A DNA stretch of 64,000 bases from Bacillus sp. FJAT-14578. Its GTDB lineage: Bacteria > Bacillota > Bacilli > Bacillales > Bacillaceae_H. The position numbers and the translations under genes are program-made. Each line of letters opens with the position of its first letter. The stretch's first letter is position 1. Of the stretch, positions 1-7,576 are shown piece by piece. The stretch covers positions 1 through 64,000 of the forward strand of contig NZ_AYSE01000014.1 of NCBI RefSeq assembly GCF_000504165.1, given 5' to 3'. The notes under the pieces were generated by a model, which saw only the letters and a program-made list of their open reading frames with translations, was not told the origin of the DNA and searched no databases.

Positions 1-1093
1 TGAATCCGTTAAAGAGCTTTCGTTTTTTCGTTGCCTGTTTGCCGTATACTTGCTCAAAGCCTTTGTGGGACGTCAACATGTAAATAGACCATGTATCCAG
101 CGTGGCAAACGCCTGACCCATTTCTTGATACATCTTTTCCACGGACGGACGGTCGCTCAAACGTTCCCCGTATGGCGGGTTCCCGACAATCACGCCGTAT
201 TGCTTATCTGTTGTAAAGTCTCTTACTTGCATTTGCTTAAATCTAATTAAATCGCCTAACCCTGCTTCAAATGCATTCTCTTGAGCGATTTTAACCATGC
301 GGTGATCGATGTCATGCCCTGCAATATCAAGCTCCTGGTCATAGTTTGCCAGACTCTCGGCTTCATCACGCGCTTTATCCCAGATGCCGGCTGACATCCA
401 CGGCCATGCTTCTGAAATGAATTCGCGGTTAAATCCTGGTGCAATGTTTTGACCGATTAAAGCCGCTTCGATGGGAATCGTTCCAGAACCGCAAAACGGG
501 TCCACGAACGGACGGTCTGGATGCCAGTTCGTTAACATGACAAGGGCTGCAGCCAATGTTTCTTTGATTGGTGCCTCGCCCTGTCCAGCACGATATCCAC
601 GCTTATGAAGGCCTGCTCCGCTCGTATCGATCGTTAAAGTTGCCACATCCTTCAACAAAGCCACTTCGATTTTGAACTCCGGTCCGGTTTCTTCAAGCCA
701 GCCCGTCGTTTTTTTATAATGTTTTTTCATGCTTTCTACAATCGCTTTTTTGACGATGCTTTGGCAATCCGACACACTGAATAGTGTAGACTTGACCGAT
801 TTTCCGCTGACAGGAAAATTGGCATCGACCGGTAAATAGTCTCCCCAGTTCAATGCCTTCGTTTTTTCAAATAACTCATCAAAGGTTTTCGCTCTAAATT
901 CACCAACTTTAATTTTCACACGATCTGCCGTACGCAGCCAAATGTTACTGCGGGCAATCGCCGTTTCGTCCCCTTTAAAAATCACTTTACCGTTATCGAC
1001 CGTACACTCGTATCCTAAATCCCGCACTTCCTTGGCAACAAGAGCTTCAAGCCCCATCGCAGCCGTGGCGATCAATGTATATTTTTTACTCAT
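1..1093 (-). CDS. ypsC: YpsC-like class I SAM-dependent rRNA methyltransferase (3' end cut by window edge)
   Basis: Minus-strand frame open from ATG at 1093 to the window edge, so the C-terminus is missing. The N-terminus (MSKKYTLIATAAMGLEALV) and an RNA-binding THUMP-like region at about residues 45-155 precede a Rossmann methyltransferase domain of the UPF0020/RlmL type, with the DPFCGSGTIPIEAA SAM loop and the catalytic NPPYGERL motif near residue 306. The family methylates guanine N2 in large-subunit rRNA; the exact target is inferred from YpsC/RlmL relatives. Order with rnpB, gpsB and ypsA matches B. subtilis, which supports the name. Frame and identity are very secure; only the end is unseen. 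Confidence 0.92.
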   Translation of the reverse strand, partial: MSKKYTLIATAAMGLEALVAKEVRDLGYECTVDNGKVIFKGDETAIARSNIWLRTADRVKIKVGEFRAKTFDELFEKTKALNWGDYLPVDANFPVSGKSVKSTLFSVSDCQSIVKKAIVESMKKHYKKTTGWLEETGPEFKIEVALLKDVATLTIDTSGAGLHKRGYRAGQGEAPIKETLAAALVMLTNWHPDRPFVDPFCGSGTIPIEAALIGQNIAPGFNREFISEAWPWMSAGIWDKARDEAESLANYDQELDIAGHDIDHRMVKIAQENAFEAGLGDLIRFKQMQVRDFTTDKQYGVIVGNPPYGERLSDRPSVEKMYQEMGQAFATLDTWSIYMLTSHKGFEQVYGKQATKKRKLFNGF

Positions 1094-1198
1094 ATTTCTA
1101 CCTCTTCAATTTCATTATGTACATCAACTGTTAACTTAACATAAAAAAGCCCTTGGATGCAATGTTCTTCCACACTCATCTTTCCCATCGCAAGAAAA

Positions 1199-1223
1199 CG
1201 GCCTAAGGAATATCCTTAGACCG
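1199..1223 (-). terminator. Rho-independent terminator of malL
   Basis: Near-perfect stem (CGGTCTAAGG / CCTTAGGCCG on the minus strand) followed by TTTTCTT, 30 bases after the malL stop. Confidence 0.7.
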
Positions 1224-1253
1224 TTAGTCCATCTAGTGCAAACGATTGCTCAT

Positions 1254-2927
1254 TTACTCGTTCGTCAACAAATATACGCGCGTTTCATATGATTTTAACG
1301 CAAACGAATATATAGACTCGATACTTTCACTGTCGTAGTTATGAATCAATAGCTGTTGGCGATTAAATGCAATGTCTTGTGGGAGTTCGAATTGCTCTTC
1401 ATGGCGAGACAAGTTACAAATCACAACTGCCTTTTCATTTCCTAGTGTACGCGTGTAAGCATAAATTTTTTCATGCTCCGGCAAAATTAAATCGTACGTT
1501 CCGTATACAAACACTTCATGTTCTTTGCGAATGCGAATAAGATTTTTATAGAAATTCAAAATGGAATTGGGATCATTTTGCTGCGCTTCGACATTAATCT
1601 CCTTATAATTAGGATTGACTCCTAACCATGGTGTTCCAGTCGTAAAGCCGCCGTTCGCTTCTTTGTTCCATTGCATCGGTGTACGTGAGTTATCACGCCC
1701 TTGCTCCCATACAATTTTCATAATTTCTTCATGGGGACGTCCTTTTTCCCGCTCAATGCGGTAATAGTTCACCATTCCAACATCATTGTACTGCTCAATG
1801 GAGTCGAATTGGACATTTGTCATGCCGATTTCTTGGCCCTGGTAAATAAAAGGTGTACCTTGCATGTTAAAGTATAGGGCCGCTAAACATTTGGCGCTTT
1901 CTTCACGGAATTCCTGATCACCAAATTTGTTGACTGAACGAATGTGGTCATGATTTTCCAAGTACAGCGCGTTCCATCCGCCGTTTGCTTCCAATCCTTT
2001 TTGCCACGATGTTAAAATTCTCTTTAAGCTGCTGAGGTCTAATGGGTTCGTTTCCCCTTTCGCCCAAAGGCTCATATGTTCGAATTGGAAAATCATATTG
2101 AACTTGCCGTTTTCCGCTCCAACCCACTCATCAGCGTTATCCGAAGACACACCGTTCGCTTCGCCGACTGTCATAATGTCATACTTTGCAAACGTTTGCT
2201 CTTTCAGCTCTGTTAAAAAGTCTTGAATGCCTTCACGGTTCATATGGCCTTCAAAAGACGGGACATAATCTAAGCCTTCCGGGTTTGGAAGATCGGGGAA
2301 GCCAGCTACTTTCTTAATATGAGAAATGGCATCTACACGGAAACCATCAATTCCTTTATCAAGCCACCAGTTGACCATTCCGTATAAATCTTGACGAACT
2401 TTCGGATTTTCCCAGTTTAAGTCAGGTTGTTTGCGCGAGAATACATGGAGGTAATACTCACCTGTTTTCTCTTCATACTCCCAGGCAGATCCGCTGAAAA
2501 TGGATTCCCAGTTGTTCGGCTCTTTCCCATCTTTTCCTTCACGCCAAACATAGTAATCACGATACGGATTATCTTTGGAAGAACGAGACTCGATAAACCA
2601 TGGGTGCTCGTCTGATGTATGATTGATAACCAAGTCCATAATCAGCTTCATTCCTCGTTTATGAACCTCACTCAACAGTTCATCGAAATCAGCCATTGTG
2701 CCAAAATCTTTCATGATGTCTTTATAGTCGCTAATATCGTAACCGTTATCATCATTTGGTGATTGATAAATCGGGCAAATCCAAATCACATCAATTCCTA
2801 AATCCTTTAAATAATCCAGTTTCGATATCACACCTTGAATATCACCAATCCCGTCGCCGTTTGAGTCCATAAAGCTGCGCGGGTAAATTTGATATGCAAC
2901 GGCTTCTTTCCACCACTTTTTCTCCAT
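1254..2927 (-). CDS. malL: GH13 oligo-1,6-/alpha-1,4-glucosidase
   Basis: Intracellular glycoside hydrolase family 13 exo-alpha-glucosidase of 557 aa, the usual length for this group, acting on maltose/isomaltose-type oligosaccharides. The four GH13 regions are visible: DLVINHTSDEH (about 98-108), GFRVDAISHI with nucleophile D199, acid/base E256 in GEANG, and ENHDHIRS with D327. There is no signal peptide. Residue 200 after the nucleophile is Ala; oligo-1,6-glucosidases usually carry Val there and alpha-1,4-specific relatives Ala or Thr, so maltose-type specificity is possible. It stands alone, without a transporter or regulator, between its terminator and rnpB. A partial CcpA-box-like sequence lies about 80 bases upstream. 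Confidence 0.9.
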   Translation of the reverse strand: MEKKWWKEAVAYQIYPRSFMDSNGDGIGDIQGVISKLDYLKDLGIDVIWICPIYQSPNDDNGYDISDYKDIMKDFGTMADFDELLSEVHKRGMKLIMDLVINHTSDEHPWFIESRSSKDNPYRDYYVWREGKDGKEPNNWESIFSGSAWEYEEKTGEYYLHVFSRKQPDLNWENPKVRQDLYGMVNWWLDKGIDGFRVDAISHIKKVAGFPDLPNPEGLDYVPSFEGHMNREGIQDFLTELKEQTFAKYDIMTVGEANGVSSDNADEWVGAENGKFNMIFQFEHMSLWAKGETNPLDLSSLKRILTSWQKGLEANGGWNALYLENHDHIRSVNKFGDQEFREESAKCLAALYFNMQGTPFIYQGQEIGMTNVQFDSIEQYNDVGMVNYYRIEREKGRPHEEIMKIVWEQGRDNSRTPMQWNKEANGGFTTGTPWLGVNPNYKEINVEAQQNDPNSILNFYKNLIRIRKEHEVFVYGTYDLILPEHEKIYAYTRTLGNEKAVVICNLSRHEEQFELPQDIAFNRQQLLIHNYDSESIESIYSFALKSYETRVYLLTNE

Positions 2928-3160
2928 AAGATCAACTCCTCTTACTGCATGCTGCTCTGATGCTTAGCGTTTTCCTATTTCGAGCACCTTTCATTATTTT
3001 AAATGAAAACGCTGTACGAATCCACATAAATCGGTTGACTCGAATAAAAACATTCTGTTTAACCAATTTATATACAAGCTTATTCAAGATGGGAGAACAG
3101 AGCTGAAACAAAAATGAGATTGCCCTATACATCCTGAAGAAGACAAAAATATTTTAACAA
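2928..3160. other. malL upstream region
   Basis: No gene. TGAAAACGCTGTAC at 3004-3017 resembles a catabolite response element (consensus TGWNANCGNTNWCA) with mismatches in the last bases; catabolite repression of malL would fit but is only suggested. Confidence 0.3.
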
Positions 3161-3215
3161 AAAGGACCCGCCACAAAATCCCTGTTTTCACCGGAATTTC
3201 ATGACGGGTCCTTTC
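3161..3215 (-). terminator. Terminator-like hairpin downstream of rnpB; member of a dispersed repeat family
   Basis: AAAGGACCCG...CGGGTCCTTT arms enclose an internal dyad; on the minus strand the stem is followed by TTTTTG, so it can terminate rnpB. Similar ~55-bp elements occur at 7473-7528 and 12906-12956 (see findings). Confidence 0.65.
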
Positions 3216-3219
3216 GGCA

Positions 3220-3259
3220 GACTGAATCAACAGGATATTTTCATCCTGTTGATTCAGTC
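3220..3259. repeat. Perfect 17-bp inverted repeat downstream of rnpB
   Basis: GACTGAATCAACAGGAT, six-base loop, then the exact complement. It lies between the rnpB 3' end and the terminator at 3161. There is no U-run, so it is a processing signal, first part of a bipartite terminator, or a protein-binding dyad rather than a classic terminator. Confidence 0.6.
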
Positions 3260-3321
3260 TTCTATGTAGCCTTCTCCCTATTGTTTAGGGAGAGCTGGTG
3301 TGGATTGATTTAATATTGTTC

Positions 3322-3767
3322 GGTCTTAAGTTGCTTATGATAATGTTCTGTAAGCCATGTTTTGTTCCTTCGTACTTCAAACGGCAAGCAACACCTCGTA
3401 CTCCGGCGGCAATCATCTATCTACAAATAGGATACCTACTTGTCCTTCCCTCCGTTCAGTTCCTTCAGGAAGATGCCCCTACCATTATTTGGGTTTCTCG
3501 CTCGAGGGGTTTACCGCGTTCCACTCTTGCAATTTCTTGCAAGACTCCGTCACTGTGGCACTTTCAGGATAATAGGACCATATCCAAATTGGACTTAGGT
3601 CTGTTCTCCGCCGTCAACCGAGCATCACTGCCCAGCTGCCCTAGCTTATGACTTCGCTAGGCACGAAACACTACAGGCATCGCAGCCTGTGCGAGCATGG
3701 ACTTTCCTCTGAATTGTCAAGCAATCCAGCGATTACCCGAACATTATCTACTCATCTCGAAAGACGA
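3322..3767 (-). ncRNA. rnpB: RNase P RNA, Bacillus type B
   Basis: Catalytic RNA of RNase P, which matures tRNA 5' ends. Conserved blocks are directly readable on the minus strand: GTTCGGGTAATCGCTG near the 5' end, GAGGAAAGTCCATGCTCG, AGTGCCACAGTGACG, GTGGAACGCGGTAAACCCC, CTCGAGCGAGAAACCC, and ATGGCTTACAGAAC near the 3' end. The closing helix is visible: GATAATGTTC near the 5' end pairs exactly with GAACATTATC near the 3' end, and an outer GTCTT/AAGAC extends it, which sets the approximate ends. Position next to gpsB matches B. subtilis. Ends may be off by a few bases. Confidence 0.95.
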
Positions 3768-3772
3768 AATTA

Positions 3773-3801
3773 AGCATAACAAAAAAACAAACAAGATGCA
3801 A
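3773..3801 (-). promoter_or_regulatory. Sigma-A promoter of rnpB
   Basis: On the minus strand TTGCAT (3801-3796), a 17-base spacer, and TATGCT (3778-3773), placed just before the inferred rnpB 5' end. Confidence 0.7.
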
Positions 3802-3825
3802 CTCTTTTTTCTGATCAATACGTAT

Positions 3826-3882
3826 GCTCAACAAAAAAAGCGACGTCTGCAACATATTGCGACATCGCTTTTTTTGTTGAGC
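3826..3882. terminator. Strong bidirectional terminator between gpsB and rnpB
   Basis: 22-bp arms (GCTCAACAAAAAAAGCGA... and its complement, one mismatch) around a 13-base loop. A-runs and T-runs flank the GC core so it can work on both strands; it would end the gpsB-side transcript. Confidence 0.75.
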
Positions 3883-4235
3883 AGCTTTGGCTAGGCTAAA
3901 GATTAAACAGTCGCCGGAGCTTGAAGCACACGGATGTGCAAATGAAGCCGTTGCAACAGGACGTTGCGGTTTTAGGCTTCAATCCTTTGTTGTCCAGCTG
4001 CGGCTCCTAGCTCGTTGTGGAAAAGATGATTGCTCTCATAAGGCAAAAAGCGCCTTCTGGATCAATCCCTATTTCCCTCACGAGCTGAACAGTCGCCTAC
4101 GCTTTTCTTTTGTCTAGCTGCGCGAGCTACACCCTACGGCCATTTCGCCCCTTCCGTCGAAACCAAAAAGCGGTTTCTCTGTCAGAAGCTATAAATGCCC
4201 TATGGGTGTGAACAAGCTCGCTCCGCTTTTCTTCT
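3883..4235. repeat. Composite intergenic repeat of the Bacillaceae 'TCTAGCTGCG / GTCGCCTACGC' type
   Basis: No credible gene. Contains TGTCCAGCTGCGGCTCCTAG at 3991-4010, AGTCGCCTACGCTTTTCTTT at 4091-4110 followed by TGTCTAGCTGCGCGAGC, and the half-motif AAGCTCGCTCCGCTTTTCTT near 4210. These modules recur in intergenic regions of many Bacillus-group genomes (recalled, not searched). Base composition differs from the neighbouring genes. Confidence 0.5.
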
Positions 4236-4550
4236 TTACTCATACAACTTGCTGCCAAACACGTGCTTTTCAAGATTCGATAGACGTTTTAAAATATCGA
4301 AGTTCGTTGTGCCAGCCGTTGCTTGCTGTGGAGCCGAATAAGAAGGCTTCTTCTGGACGTCCTCCATTTGCTTTTTCAAGCGCAAGTTTTCCTGACGCAA
4401 CTCTTCAATTTCTTGATGGAATGTCTCATAGTCTTTAATGATTCCATCCAAAAATTTGTCTACTTCTTCTTGGCTGTAGCCTCTCATGCTTGTTTTAAAA
4501 TCTTTTTCCAATATGTCTTTTGCTGTGTAACGAATTTTATCAGAAAGCAT
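4236..4550 (-). CDS. gpsB: Cell-division/elongation switch protein GpsB
   Basis: 104-aa cytoplasmic coiled-coil adaptor of the DivIVA-like family that shuttles penicillin-binding protein PBP1 between division site and side wall. The N-terminal membrane-binding/DivIVA domain ([20 protein letters not shown], about residues 10-30), coiled coil (about 30-65) and the C-terminal signature [21 protein letters not shown] (last 21 residues, split here as [10 protein letters not shown] and [10 protein letters not shown]) match B. subtilis GpsB closely. I start at the ATG at 4550, preceded by GAGGTGAG, rather than 36 bases upstream, because [16 protein letters not shown] is the family N-terminus. Adjacent to ypsA and rnpB as in B. 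subtilis. Confidence 0.95.
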   Translation of the reverse strand: MLSDKIRYTAKDILEKDFKTSMRGYSQEEVDKFLDGIIKDYETFHQEIEELRQENLRLKKQMEDVQKKPSYSAPQQATAGTTNFDILKRLSNLEKHVFGSKLYE

Positions 4551-4655
4551 TTTACTCACCTCTACACGGTAAACCCATTCTCTCATTATATTTTTTCAAA
4601 AATATAAGCAATTGTCAATTTATCTTCACGAAAGGTTTTCGACATTTTTATTTTT

Positions 4656-5204
4656 CTACTCGAATTGCTCTTCTTCCACGATTACTTGTAAGTCATATGA
4701 TGTAATTGATACGATCGGGTAGTCTTCTGCCTCGGCTCTCATTTTAGCGGCCTCCAGCATATATTTAGGGCTTCCTTCATGCTCCTCATCATATACGATT
4801 AGCAAACCGTCGCTTTTTGACACAAAAAATTGAGTTTTCAACCGAAACTGAGCAGGATTTTCATATTTTTTCTTTGTAATGCTATCGACAAAGTCCGCTT
4901 GGCTCACGATCAGATCATATAACTCCCTGTTCGCTTCATTCCATTTTTCTTCCTGCTCCAAAAAAGGAGTAATGACGGCCAGCTGCAGCTGTGGATACTC
5001 CATTTGCAGATCAAATACCACTTCGGCCGCCCATAGCTCGACACCAAGCTGTCCGCTTATCATCACCCATTCCAATCCGTCCTCTATCAAGGACACCAAG
5101 CGGCGCTGTAACGCTTTTTTTATGTATCCGATGCCTGGATGGTTTCCTTGAAAAATTCCTAACTCAAATGGTTTGTATCCGGTAATGGCTACTACTTTCA
5201 ACAC
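4656..5204 (-). CDS. ypsA: YpsA, SLOG-superfamily protein (DUF1273)
   Basis: 182-aa protein of the YpsA subgroup of the SLOG (nucleotide-sugar/ligand-binding Rossmann-like) superfamily. Family signatures seen: [12 protein letters not shown] at the N-terminus, [19 protein letters not shown] (about 42-60), [20 protein letters not shown] and PKYMLEAA near the C-terminus. B. subtilis YpsA influences cell division when overproduced; its ligand is not established. The chosen start is GTG at 5204, spaced 7-8 bases from TAGGGGT, because [13 protein letters not shown] is the family start; an ATG at 5240 would add 12 unlikely residues. Sits between cotD and gpsB as in B. subtilis. Confidence 0.9.
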   Translation of the reverse strand: MLKVVAITGYKPFELGIFQGNHPGIGYIKKALQRRLVSLIEDGLEWVMISGQLGVELWAAEVVFDLQMEYPQLQLAVITPFLEQEEKWNEANRELYDLIVSQADFVDSITKKKYENPAQFRLKTQFFVSKSDGLLIVYDEEHEGSPKYMLEAAKMRAEAEDYPIVSITSYDLQVIVEEEQFE

Positions 5205-5261
5205 GTCAAAACCCCTAACTATGTAGATAGGAACTGACAATAGTCAGTCCCCACCGATAAA

Positions 5262-5765
5262 TTAACGGCAGCAAGGTCCTTTCATGAATGGTTTATTTTC
5301 CATTCCTGGCATGTAAGCCCCTGCCACTTGGCCTGGCATTCCTGGTCCTGGCATCATACCTGGCATCATACCTGGTCCTGGCATTCCTGGTCCTGGCATC
5401 ATACCTGGCATCATACCTGGTCCTGGCATTCCTGGTCCTGGCATTCCTGGTCCTGGTCCAAAGCCTGGCATTCCTGGTCCTGGCATTCCTGGTCCTGGCA
5501 TCATGCCTGGTCCTGGCATATAAGCGCCGGCTACTCCCGGTGCTGGTCCTGGTCCCATATTGATTTGTTGGCTTGTTACTTGGTTTACAGCTGATTGAGT
5601 TTGTGGAAAATAGTGTTGATGCTGAACATTCGTGTGATTGACGACAGTCGTGTGCGTCGGATGAACGTGAGGTTGAACTACGTTTGAATGAGTGTGCTGC
5701 ACACAACACTTAGTAGGATGAACAATCGCTGGCAATACGCATGATGGTCTTGGTCTGCAATGCAT
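5262..5765 (-). CDS. cotD: Spore coat protein D with an expanded Pro-Gly-Met repeat domain
   Basis: 167-aa inner spore-coat protein. Residues 1-55 match CotD: Cys/His-rich start with KCCVQHTHS, VHPTHTTVVNHTNVQHQHYF, and the chain ends in PCCR as CotD ends in a Cys pair. Between them, from about residue 75 to 150, lies a low-complexity block of PGMPGPGM/PGMMPGMM units that B. subtilis CotD (about 75 aa) lacks. The DNA repeats are near-identical 12- to 18-base units, so copy number may vary. The gene is located upstream of ypsA as in B. subtilis, and a GGGGAATG-type ribosome site precedes ATG. Expression would be mother-cell specific (sigma-K in B. subtilis); I did not verify a promoter. Confidence 0.88.
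   Translation of the reverse strand: MHCRPRPSCVLPAIVHPTKCCVQHTHSNVVQPHVHPTHTTVVNHTNVQHQHYFPQTQSAVNQVTSQQINMGPGPAPGVAGAYMPGPGMMPGPGMPGPGMPGFGPGPGMPGPGMPGPGMMPGMMPGPGMPGPGMMPGMMPGPGMPGQVAGAYMPGMENKPFMKGPCCR
5300..5524. repeat. Tandem repeat inside cotD
   Basis: Direct repeats of CCTGGTCCTGGCAT with CATCATACCTGG and ATTCCTGG variants, read on the plus strand; encodes the Pro-Gly-Met block of CotD. Confidence 0.85.
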
Positions 5766-5856
5766 TTTTCATTCCCCTTTCTTGTACTTGGTACACTAAT
5801 AAATTATGAGAAAGGAGATATACATGTACTAATATAAATACCTATTTTTGCTAACT

Positions 5857-5952
5857 TTATAGAAACGTGTAATAAGAATTCTTCCACCCGCTGAAAACAA
5901 TCATTGTTAAACAAACAAGGGCAAAAAACGAAACGAGAATGATGTTTTTCAT
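5857..5952 (-). CDS. 31-aa single-span membrane peptide, unknown
   Basis: ATG at 5952 is preceded by GGTGGAGAGAG at good spacing. The product starts MKNIILVSFFALVCLTMIVF and ends GWKNSYYTFL: one hydrophobic membrane segment (residues 3-21) and a short aromatic tail. It lies between cotD and mrfB, transcribed in the same direction. Not recognised; the ribosome site and clean membrane-peptide composition are the only support. Too short for certainty. Confidence 0.5.
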   Translation of the reverse strand: MKNIILVSFFALVCLTMIVFSGWKNSYYTFL

Positions 5953-6124
5953 GAAACTCTCTCCACCTATTATATATTTCAAATTTTTAGTCATTACAAT
6001 GCACTATTTTATCAAGGCATGAATCGCATCACAATATAAAAAGTGAACCAAATTAAAATTTCATTATTTCGAAAAATTTGAATCATTTCCAAGATGTTCA
6101 GTCCGTTTCTTTCGTTGCTTTTTG

Positions 6125-7378
6125 TTATTTTTGCAGTTTTCTCTTCAACCTCTCTAACCGCTTTTTCAATTCACGTTCGTGTACATCATGACGGGTCAAC
6201 AAATTTATTCGTGTCTCTTCCGCTATCGATGCGTAGTGCATTGCCTCATTCAAATTTTTCACCTGATGTTCGTACACTTTCGCCAGTTCGATGGCCGCTT
6301 CCATTTTAACAGTACCCGTTGCCTGTTGAACGATTTCTTTCCAAAACTCCATCGCCTTTTCCCAATCGCGTTCCCTTTTACATTGAAGCGCAAGCGCCAT
6401 TTTCGCTCGTAAATGTTCGCTGTCTTTTGTGCTGGCTACAGATTCATACCCTTTAACTGCGGTTTGGCGGTCTCCCAATGCTTCATACCATCTGGCGACT
6501 TCAAACCGCTCTTTCGCTGTGGCTTCCAACGAACTCAACAATTGTTTGGACATATGGATATATAACGTAATCAGAGATAAAATATCATGTTCATTATGCC
6601 TGATGACTTCAAAAATGCCTTGCGGCTGTTTGGACTGGACATAATCAAAGTAAATCATTGGTGCCAAAAAACCAGGCACATCGTTGATGCGATCAATTTG
6701 CAGCACCTCTTTTTCCACAAGGGCCAGCTTCACAGATTCCAGCTTATGCTTCCAAAGTCTTCTCGCTCCGTGCAATAAGTCAAAATGGCCGAAAGAAGGG
6801 AGCTTCGGCAAATGCTCACGCAATAGAGTATGACGGGTTTTCACCTGCGGCCAATCGAACGCCTTTCCGTTATACGTAACGAGCGTCGTATAGTCTACAC
6901 TCTCTAAAAAGCTTTCATAAAAGGCGACTTCTCCGTTTGGCTCCGGCAAAAAATGCTGCCTGAGAACGACTTTATCATCAAACACCCGGGCATAACCAAG
7001 CAAAAAGATGGTCGTACCTGTCCCTCCTTTCAAACCGGTCGTTTCCGTATCAAAGAAAAACAAATCGGTAGACTTATAGCCTGCTGAAGAAAGCGGATGT
7101 TTTGCCGATGTGTGATTCCATTCTTCTACAACATGGTGCAGTTCACCAAAGTCATGGATGCCGTGTTTATGCTCAAGTGGATAGATTACTTCCCGAATCA
7201 AGCAGTATCCGTCGCCAGCATAATAAGGTATTGCCCCTAATTCACTCCACTCTTTTATAAAAGGAATGTCTCCAATCGCTTGCTTCTCTTCCTCTTTTTC
7301 CTTTATGTCCCCTGTTGAAACTTGTTTTTCTACATTTAAATGCTGCTTCATTCGCCGCAGTTTATTTTTCATTGACAT
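6125..7378 (-). CDS. mrfB: Mitomycin repair exonuclease MrfB (YprB), RNase H-like DEDD fold
   Basis: 417 aa, close to B. subtilis YprB/MrfB. The exonuclease motif FFDTETTGLKGGTGT (about 106-120) supplies the first metal-binding Asp/Glu, with YNGKAFDWPQV and HNEHDILSLITL carrying the later acidic residues. The C-terminal 150 residues are alpha-helical and repeat-like (SVASTKDSEHLRAKMALALQ), suggesting a TPR-type scaffold. In B. subtilis MrfA helicase and MrfB exonuclease excise mitomycin-C adducts independently of UvrABC; the same adjacency is found here with mrfA 200 bases upstream, though two hairpins separate them so they may be transcribed partly apart. Confidence 0.9.
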   Translation of the reverse strand: MSMKNKLRRMKQHLNVEKQVSTGDIKEKEEEKQAIGDIPFIKEWSELGAIPYYAGDGYCLIREVIYPLEHKHGIHDFGELHHVVEEWNHTSAKHPLSSAGYKSTDLFFFDTETTGLKGGTGTTIFLLGYARVFDDKVVLRQHFLPEPNGEVAFYESFLESVDYTTLVTYNGKAFDWPQVKTRHTLLREHLPKLPSFGHFDLLHGARRLWKHKLESVKLALVEKEVLQIDRINDVPGFLAPMIYFDYVQSKQPQGIFEVIRHNEHDILSLITLYIHMSKQLLSSLEATAKERFEVARWYEALGDRQTAVKGYESVASTKDSEHLRAKMALALQCKRERDWEKAMEFWKEIVQQATGTVKMEAAIELAKVYEHQVKNLNEAMHYASIAEETRINLLTRHDVHERELKKRLERLKRKLQK

Positions 7379-7421
7379 CTTTTCTCACCTATCCATATAA
7401 ATATAGGTTAATTTGTTAGCA

Positions 7422-7471
7422 ACGAGGATGACTCAAAAGAGTGAAAAGCACCCCTTTTGGGCCATCCTCGT
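7422..7471. terminator. Hairpin downstream of mrfA
   Basis: ACGAGGATG...CATCCTCGT arms with an inner CAAAAGAG/CCCTTTTGG dyad. Similar in layout to the element at 21456-21500 (GACTCAAAAG core). Tail Ts are poor, so it may be a stem-stabilised 3' end rather than a full terminator. Confidence 0.45.
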
Positions 7472-7472
7472 G

Positions 7473-7528
7473 AAAGGCCCCGGCATGAAAATCCAGTAAA
7501 ATCAAGGAATTGCTTGACGGAGCCTTTC
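7473..7528. repeat. Dispersed ~55-bp palindromic repeat, copy C
   Basis: AAAGGCCCCGGCATGAAAA...TTGACGGAGCCTTTC; shares its ends with 3161-3215 and 12906-12956. Confidence 0.5.
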
Positions 7529-7576
7529 GTAAAAATCATTTTTTACAATCGAGTCAAGTCTTATGGACCAGCCTCG

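Noticed and set aside
3298..3894. Plus-strand open frames across the rnpB region
   Set aside because: They lie over RNase P RNA on the opposite strand; no ribosome sites.
5288..5709. Alternative-frame repetitive proteins (Trp/Ser/His, Leu/Val and Arg/Thr-rich) over cotD
   Set aside because: Shadow frames created by the cotD tandem repeat; only the cotD frame has the CotD head and tail.
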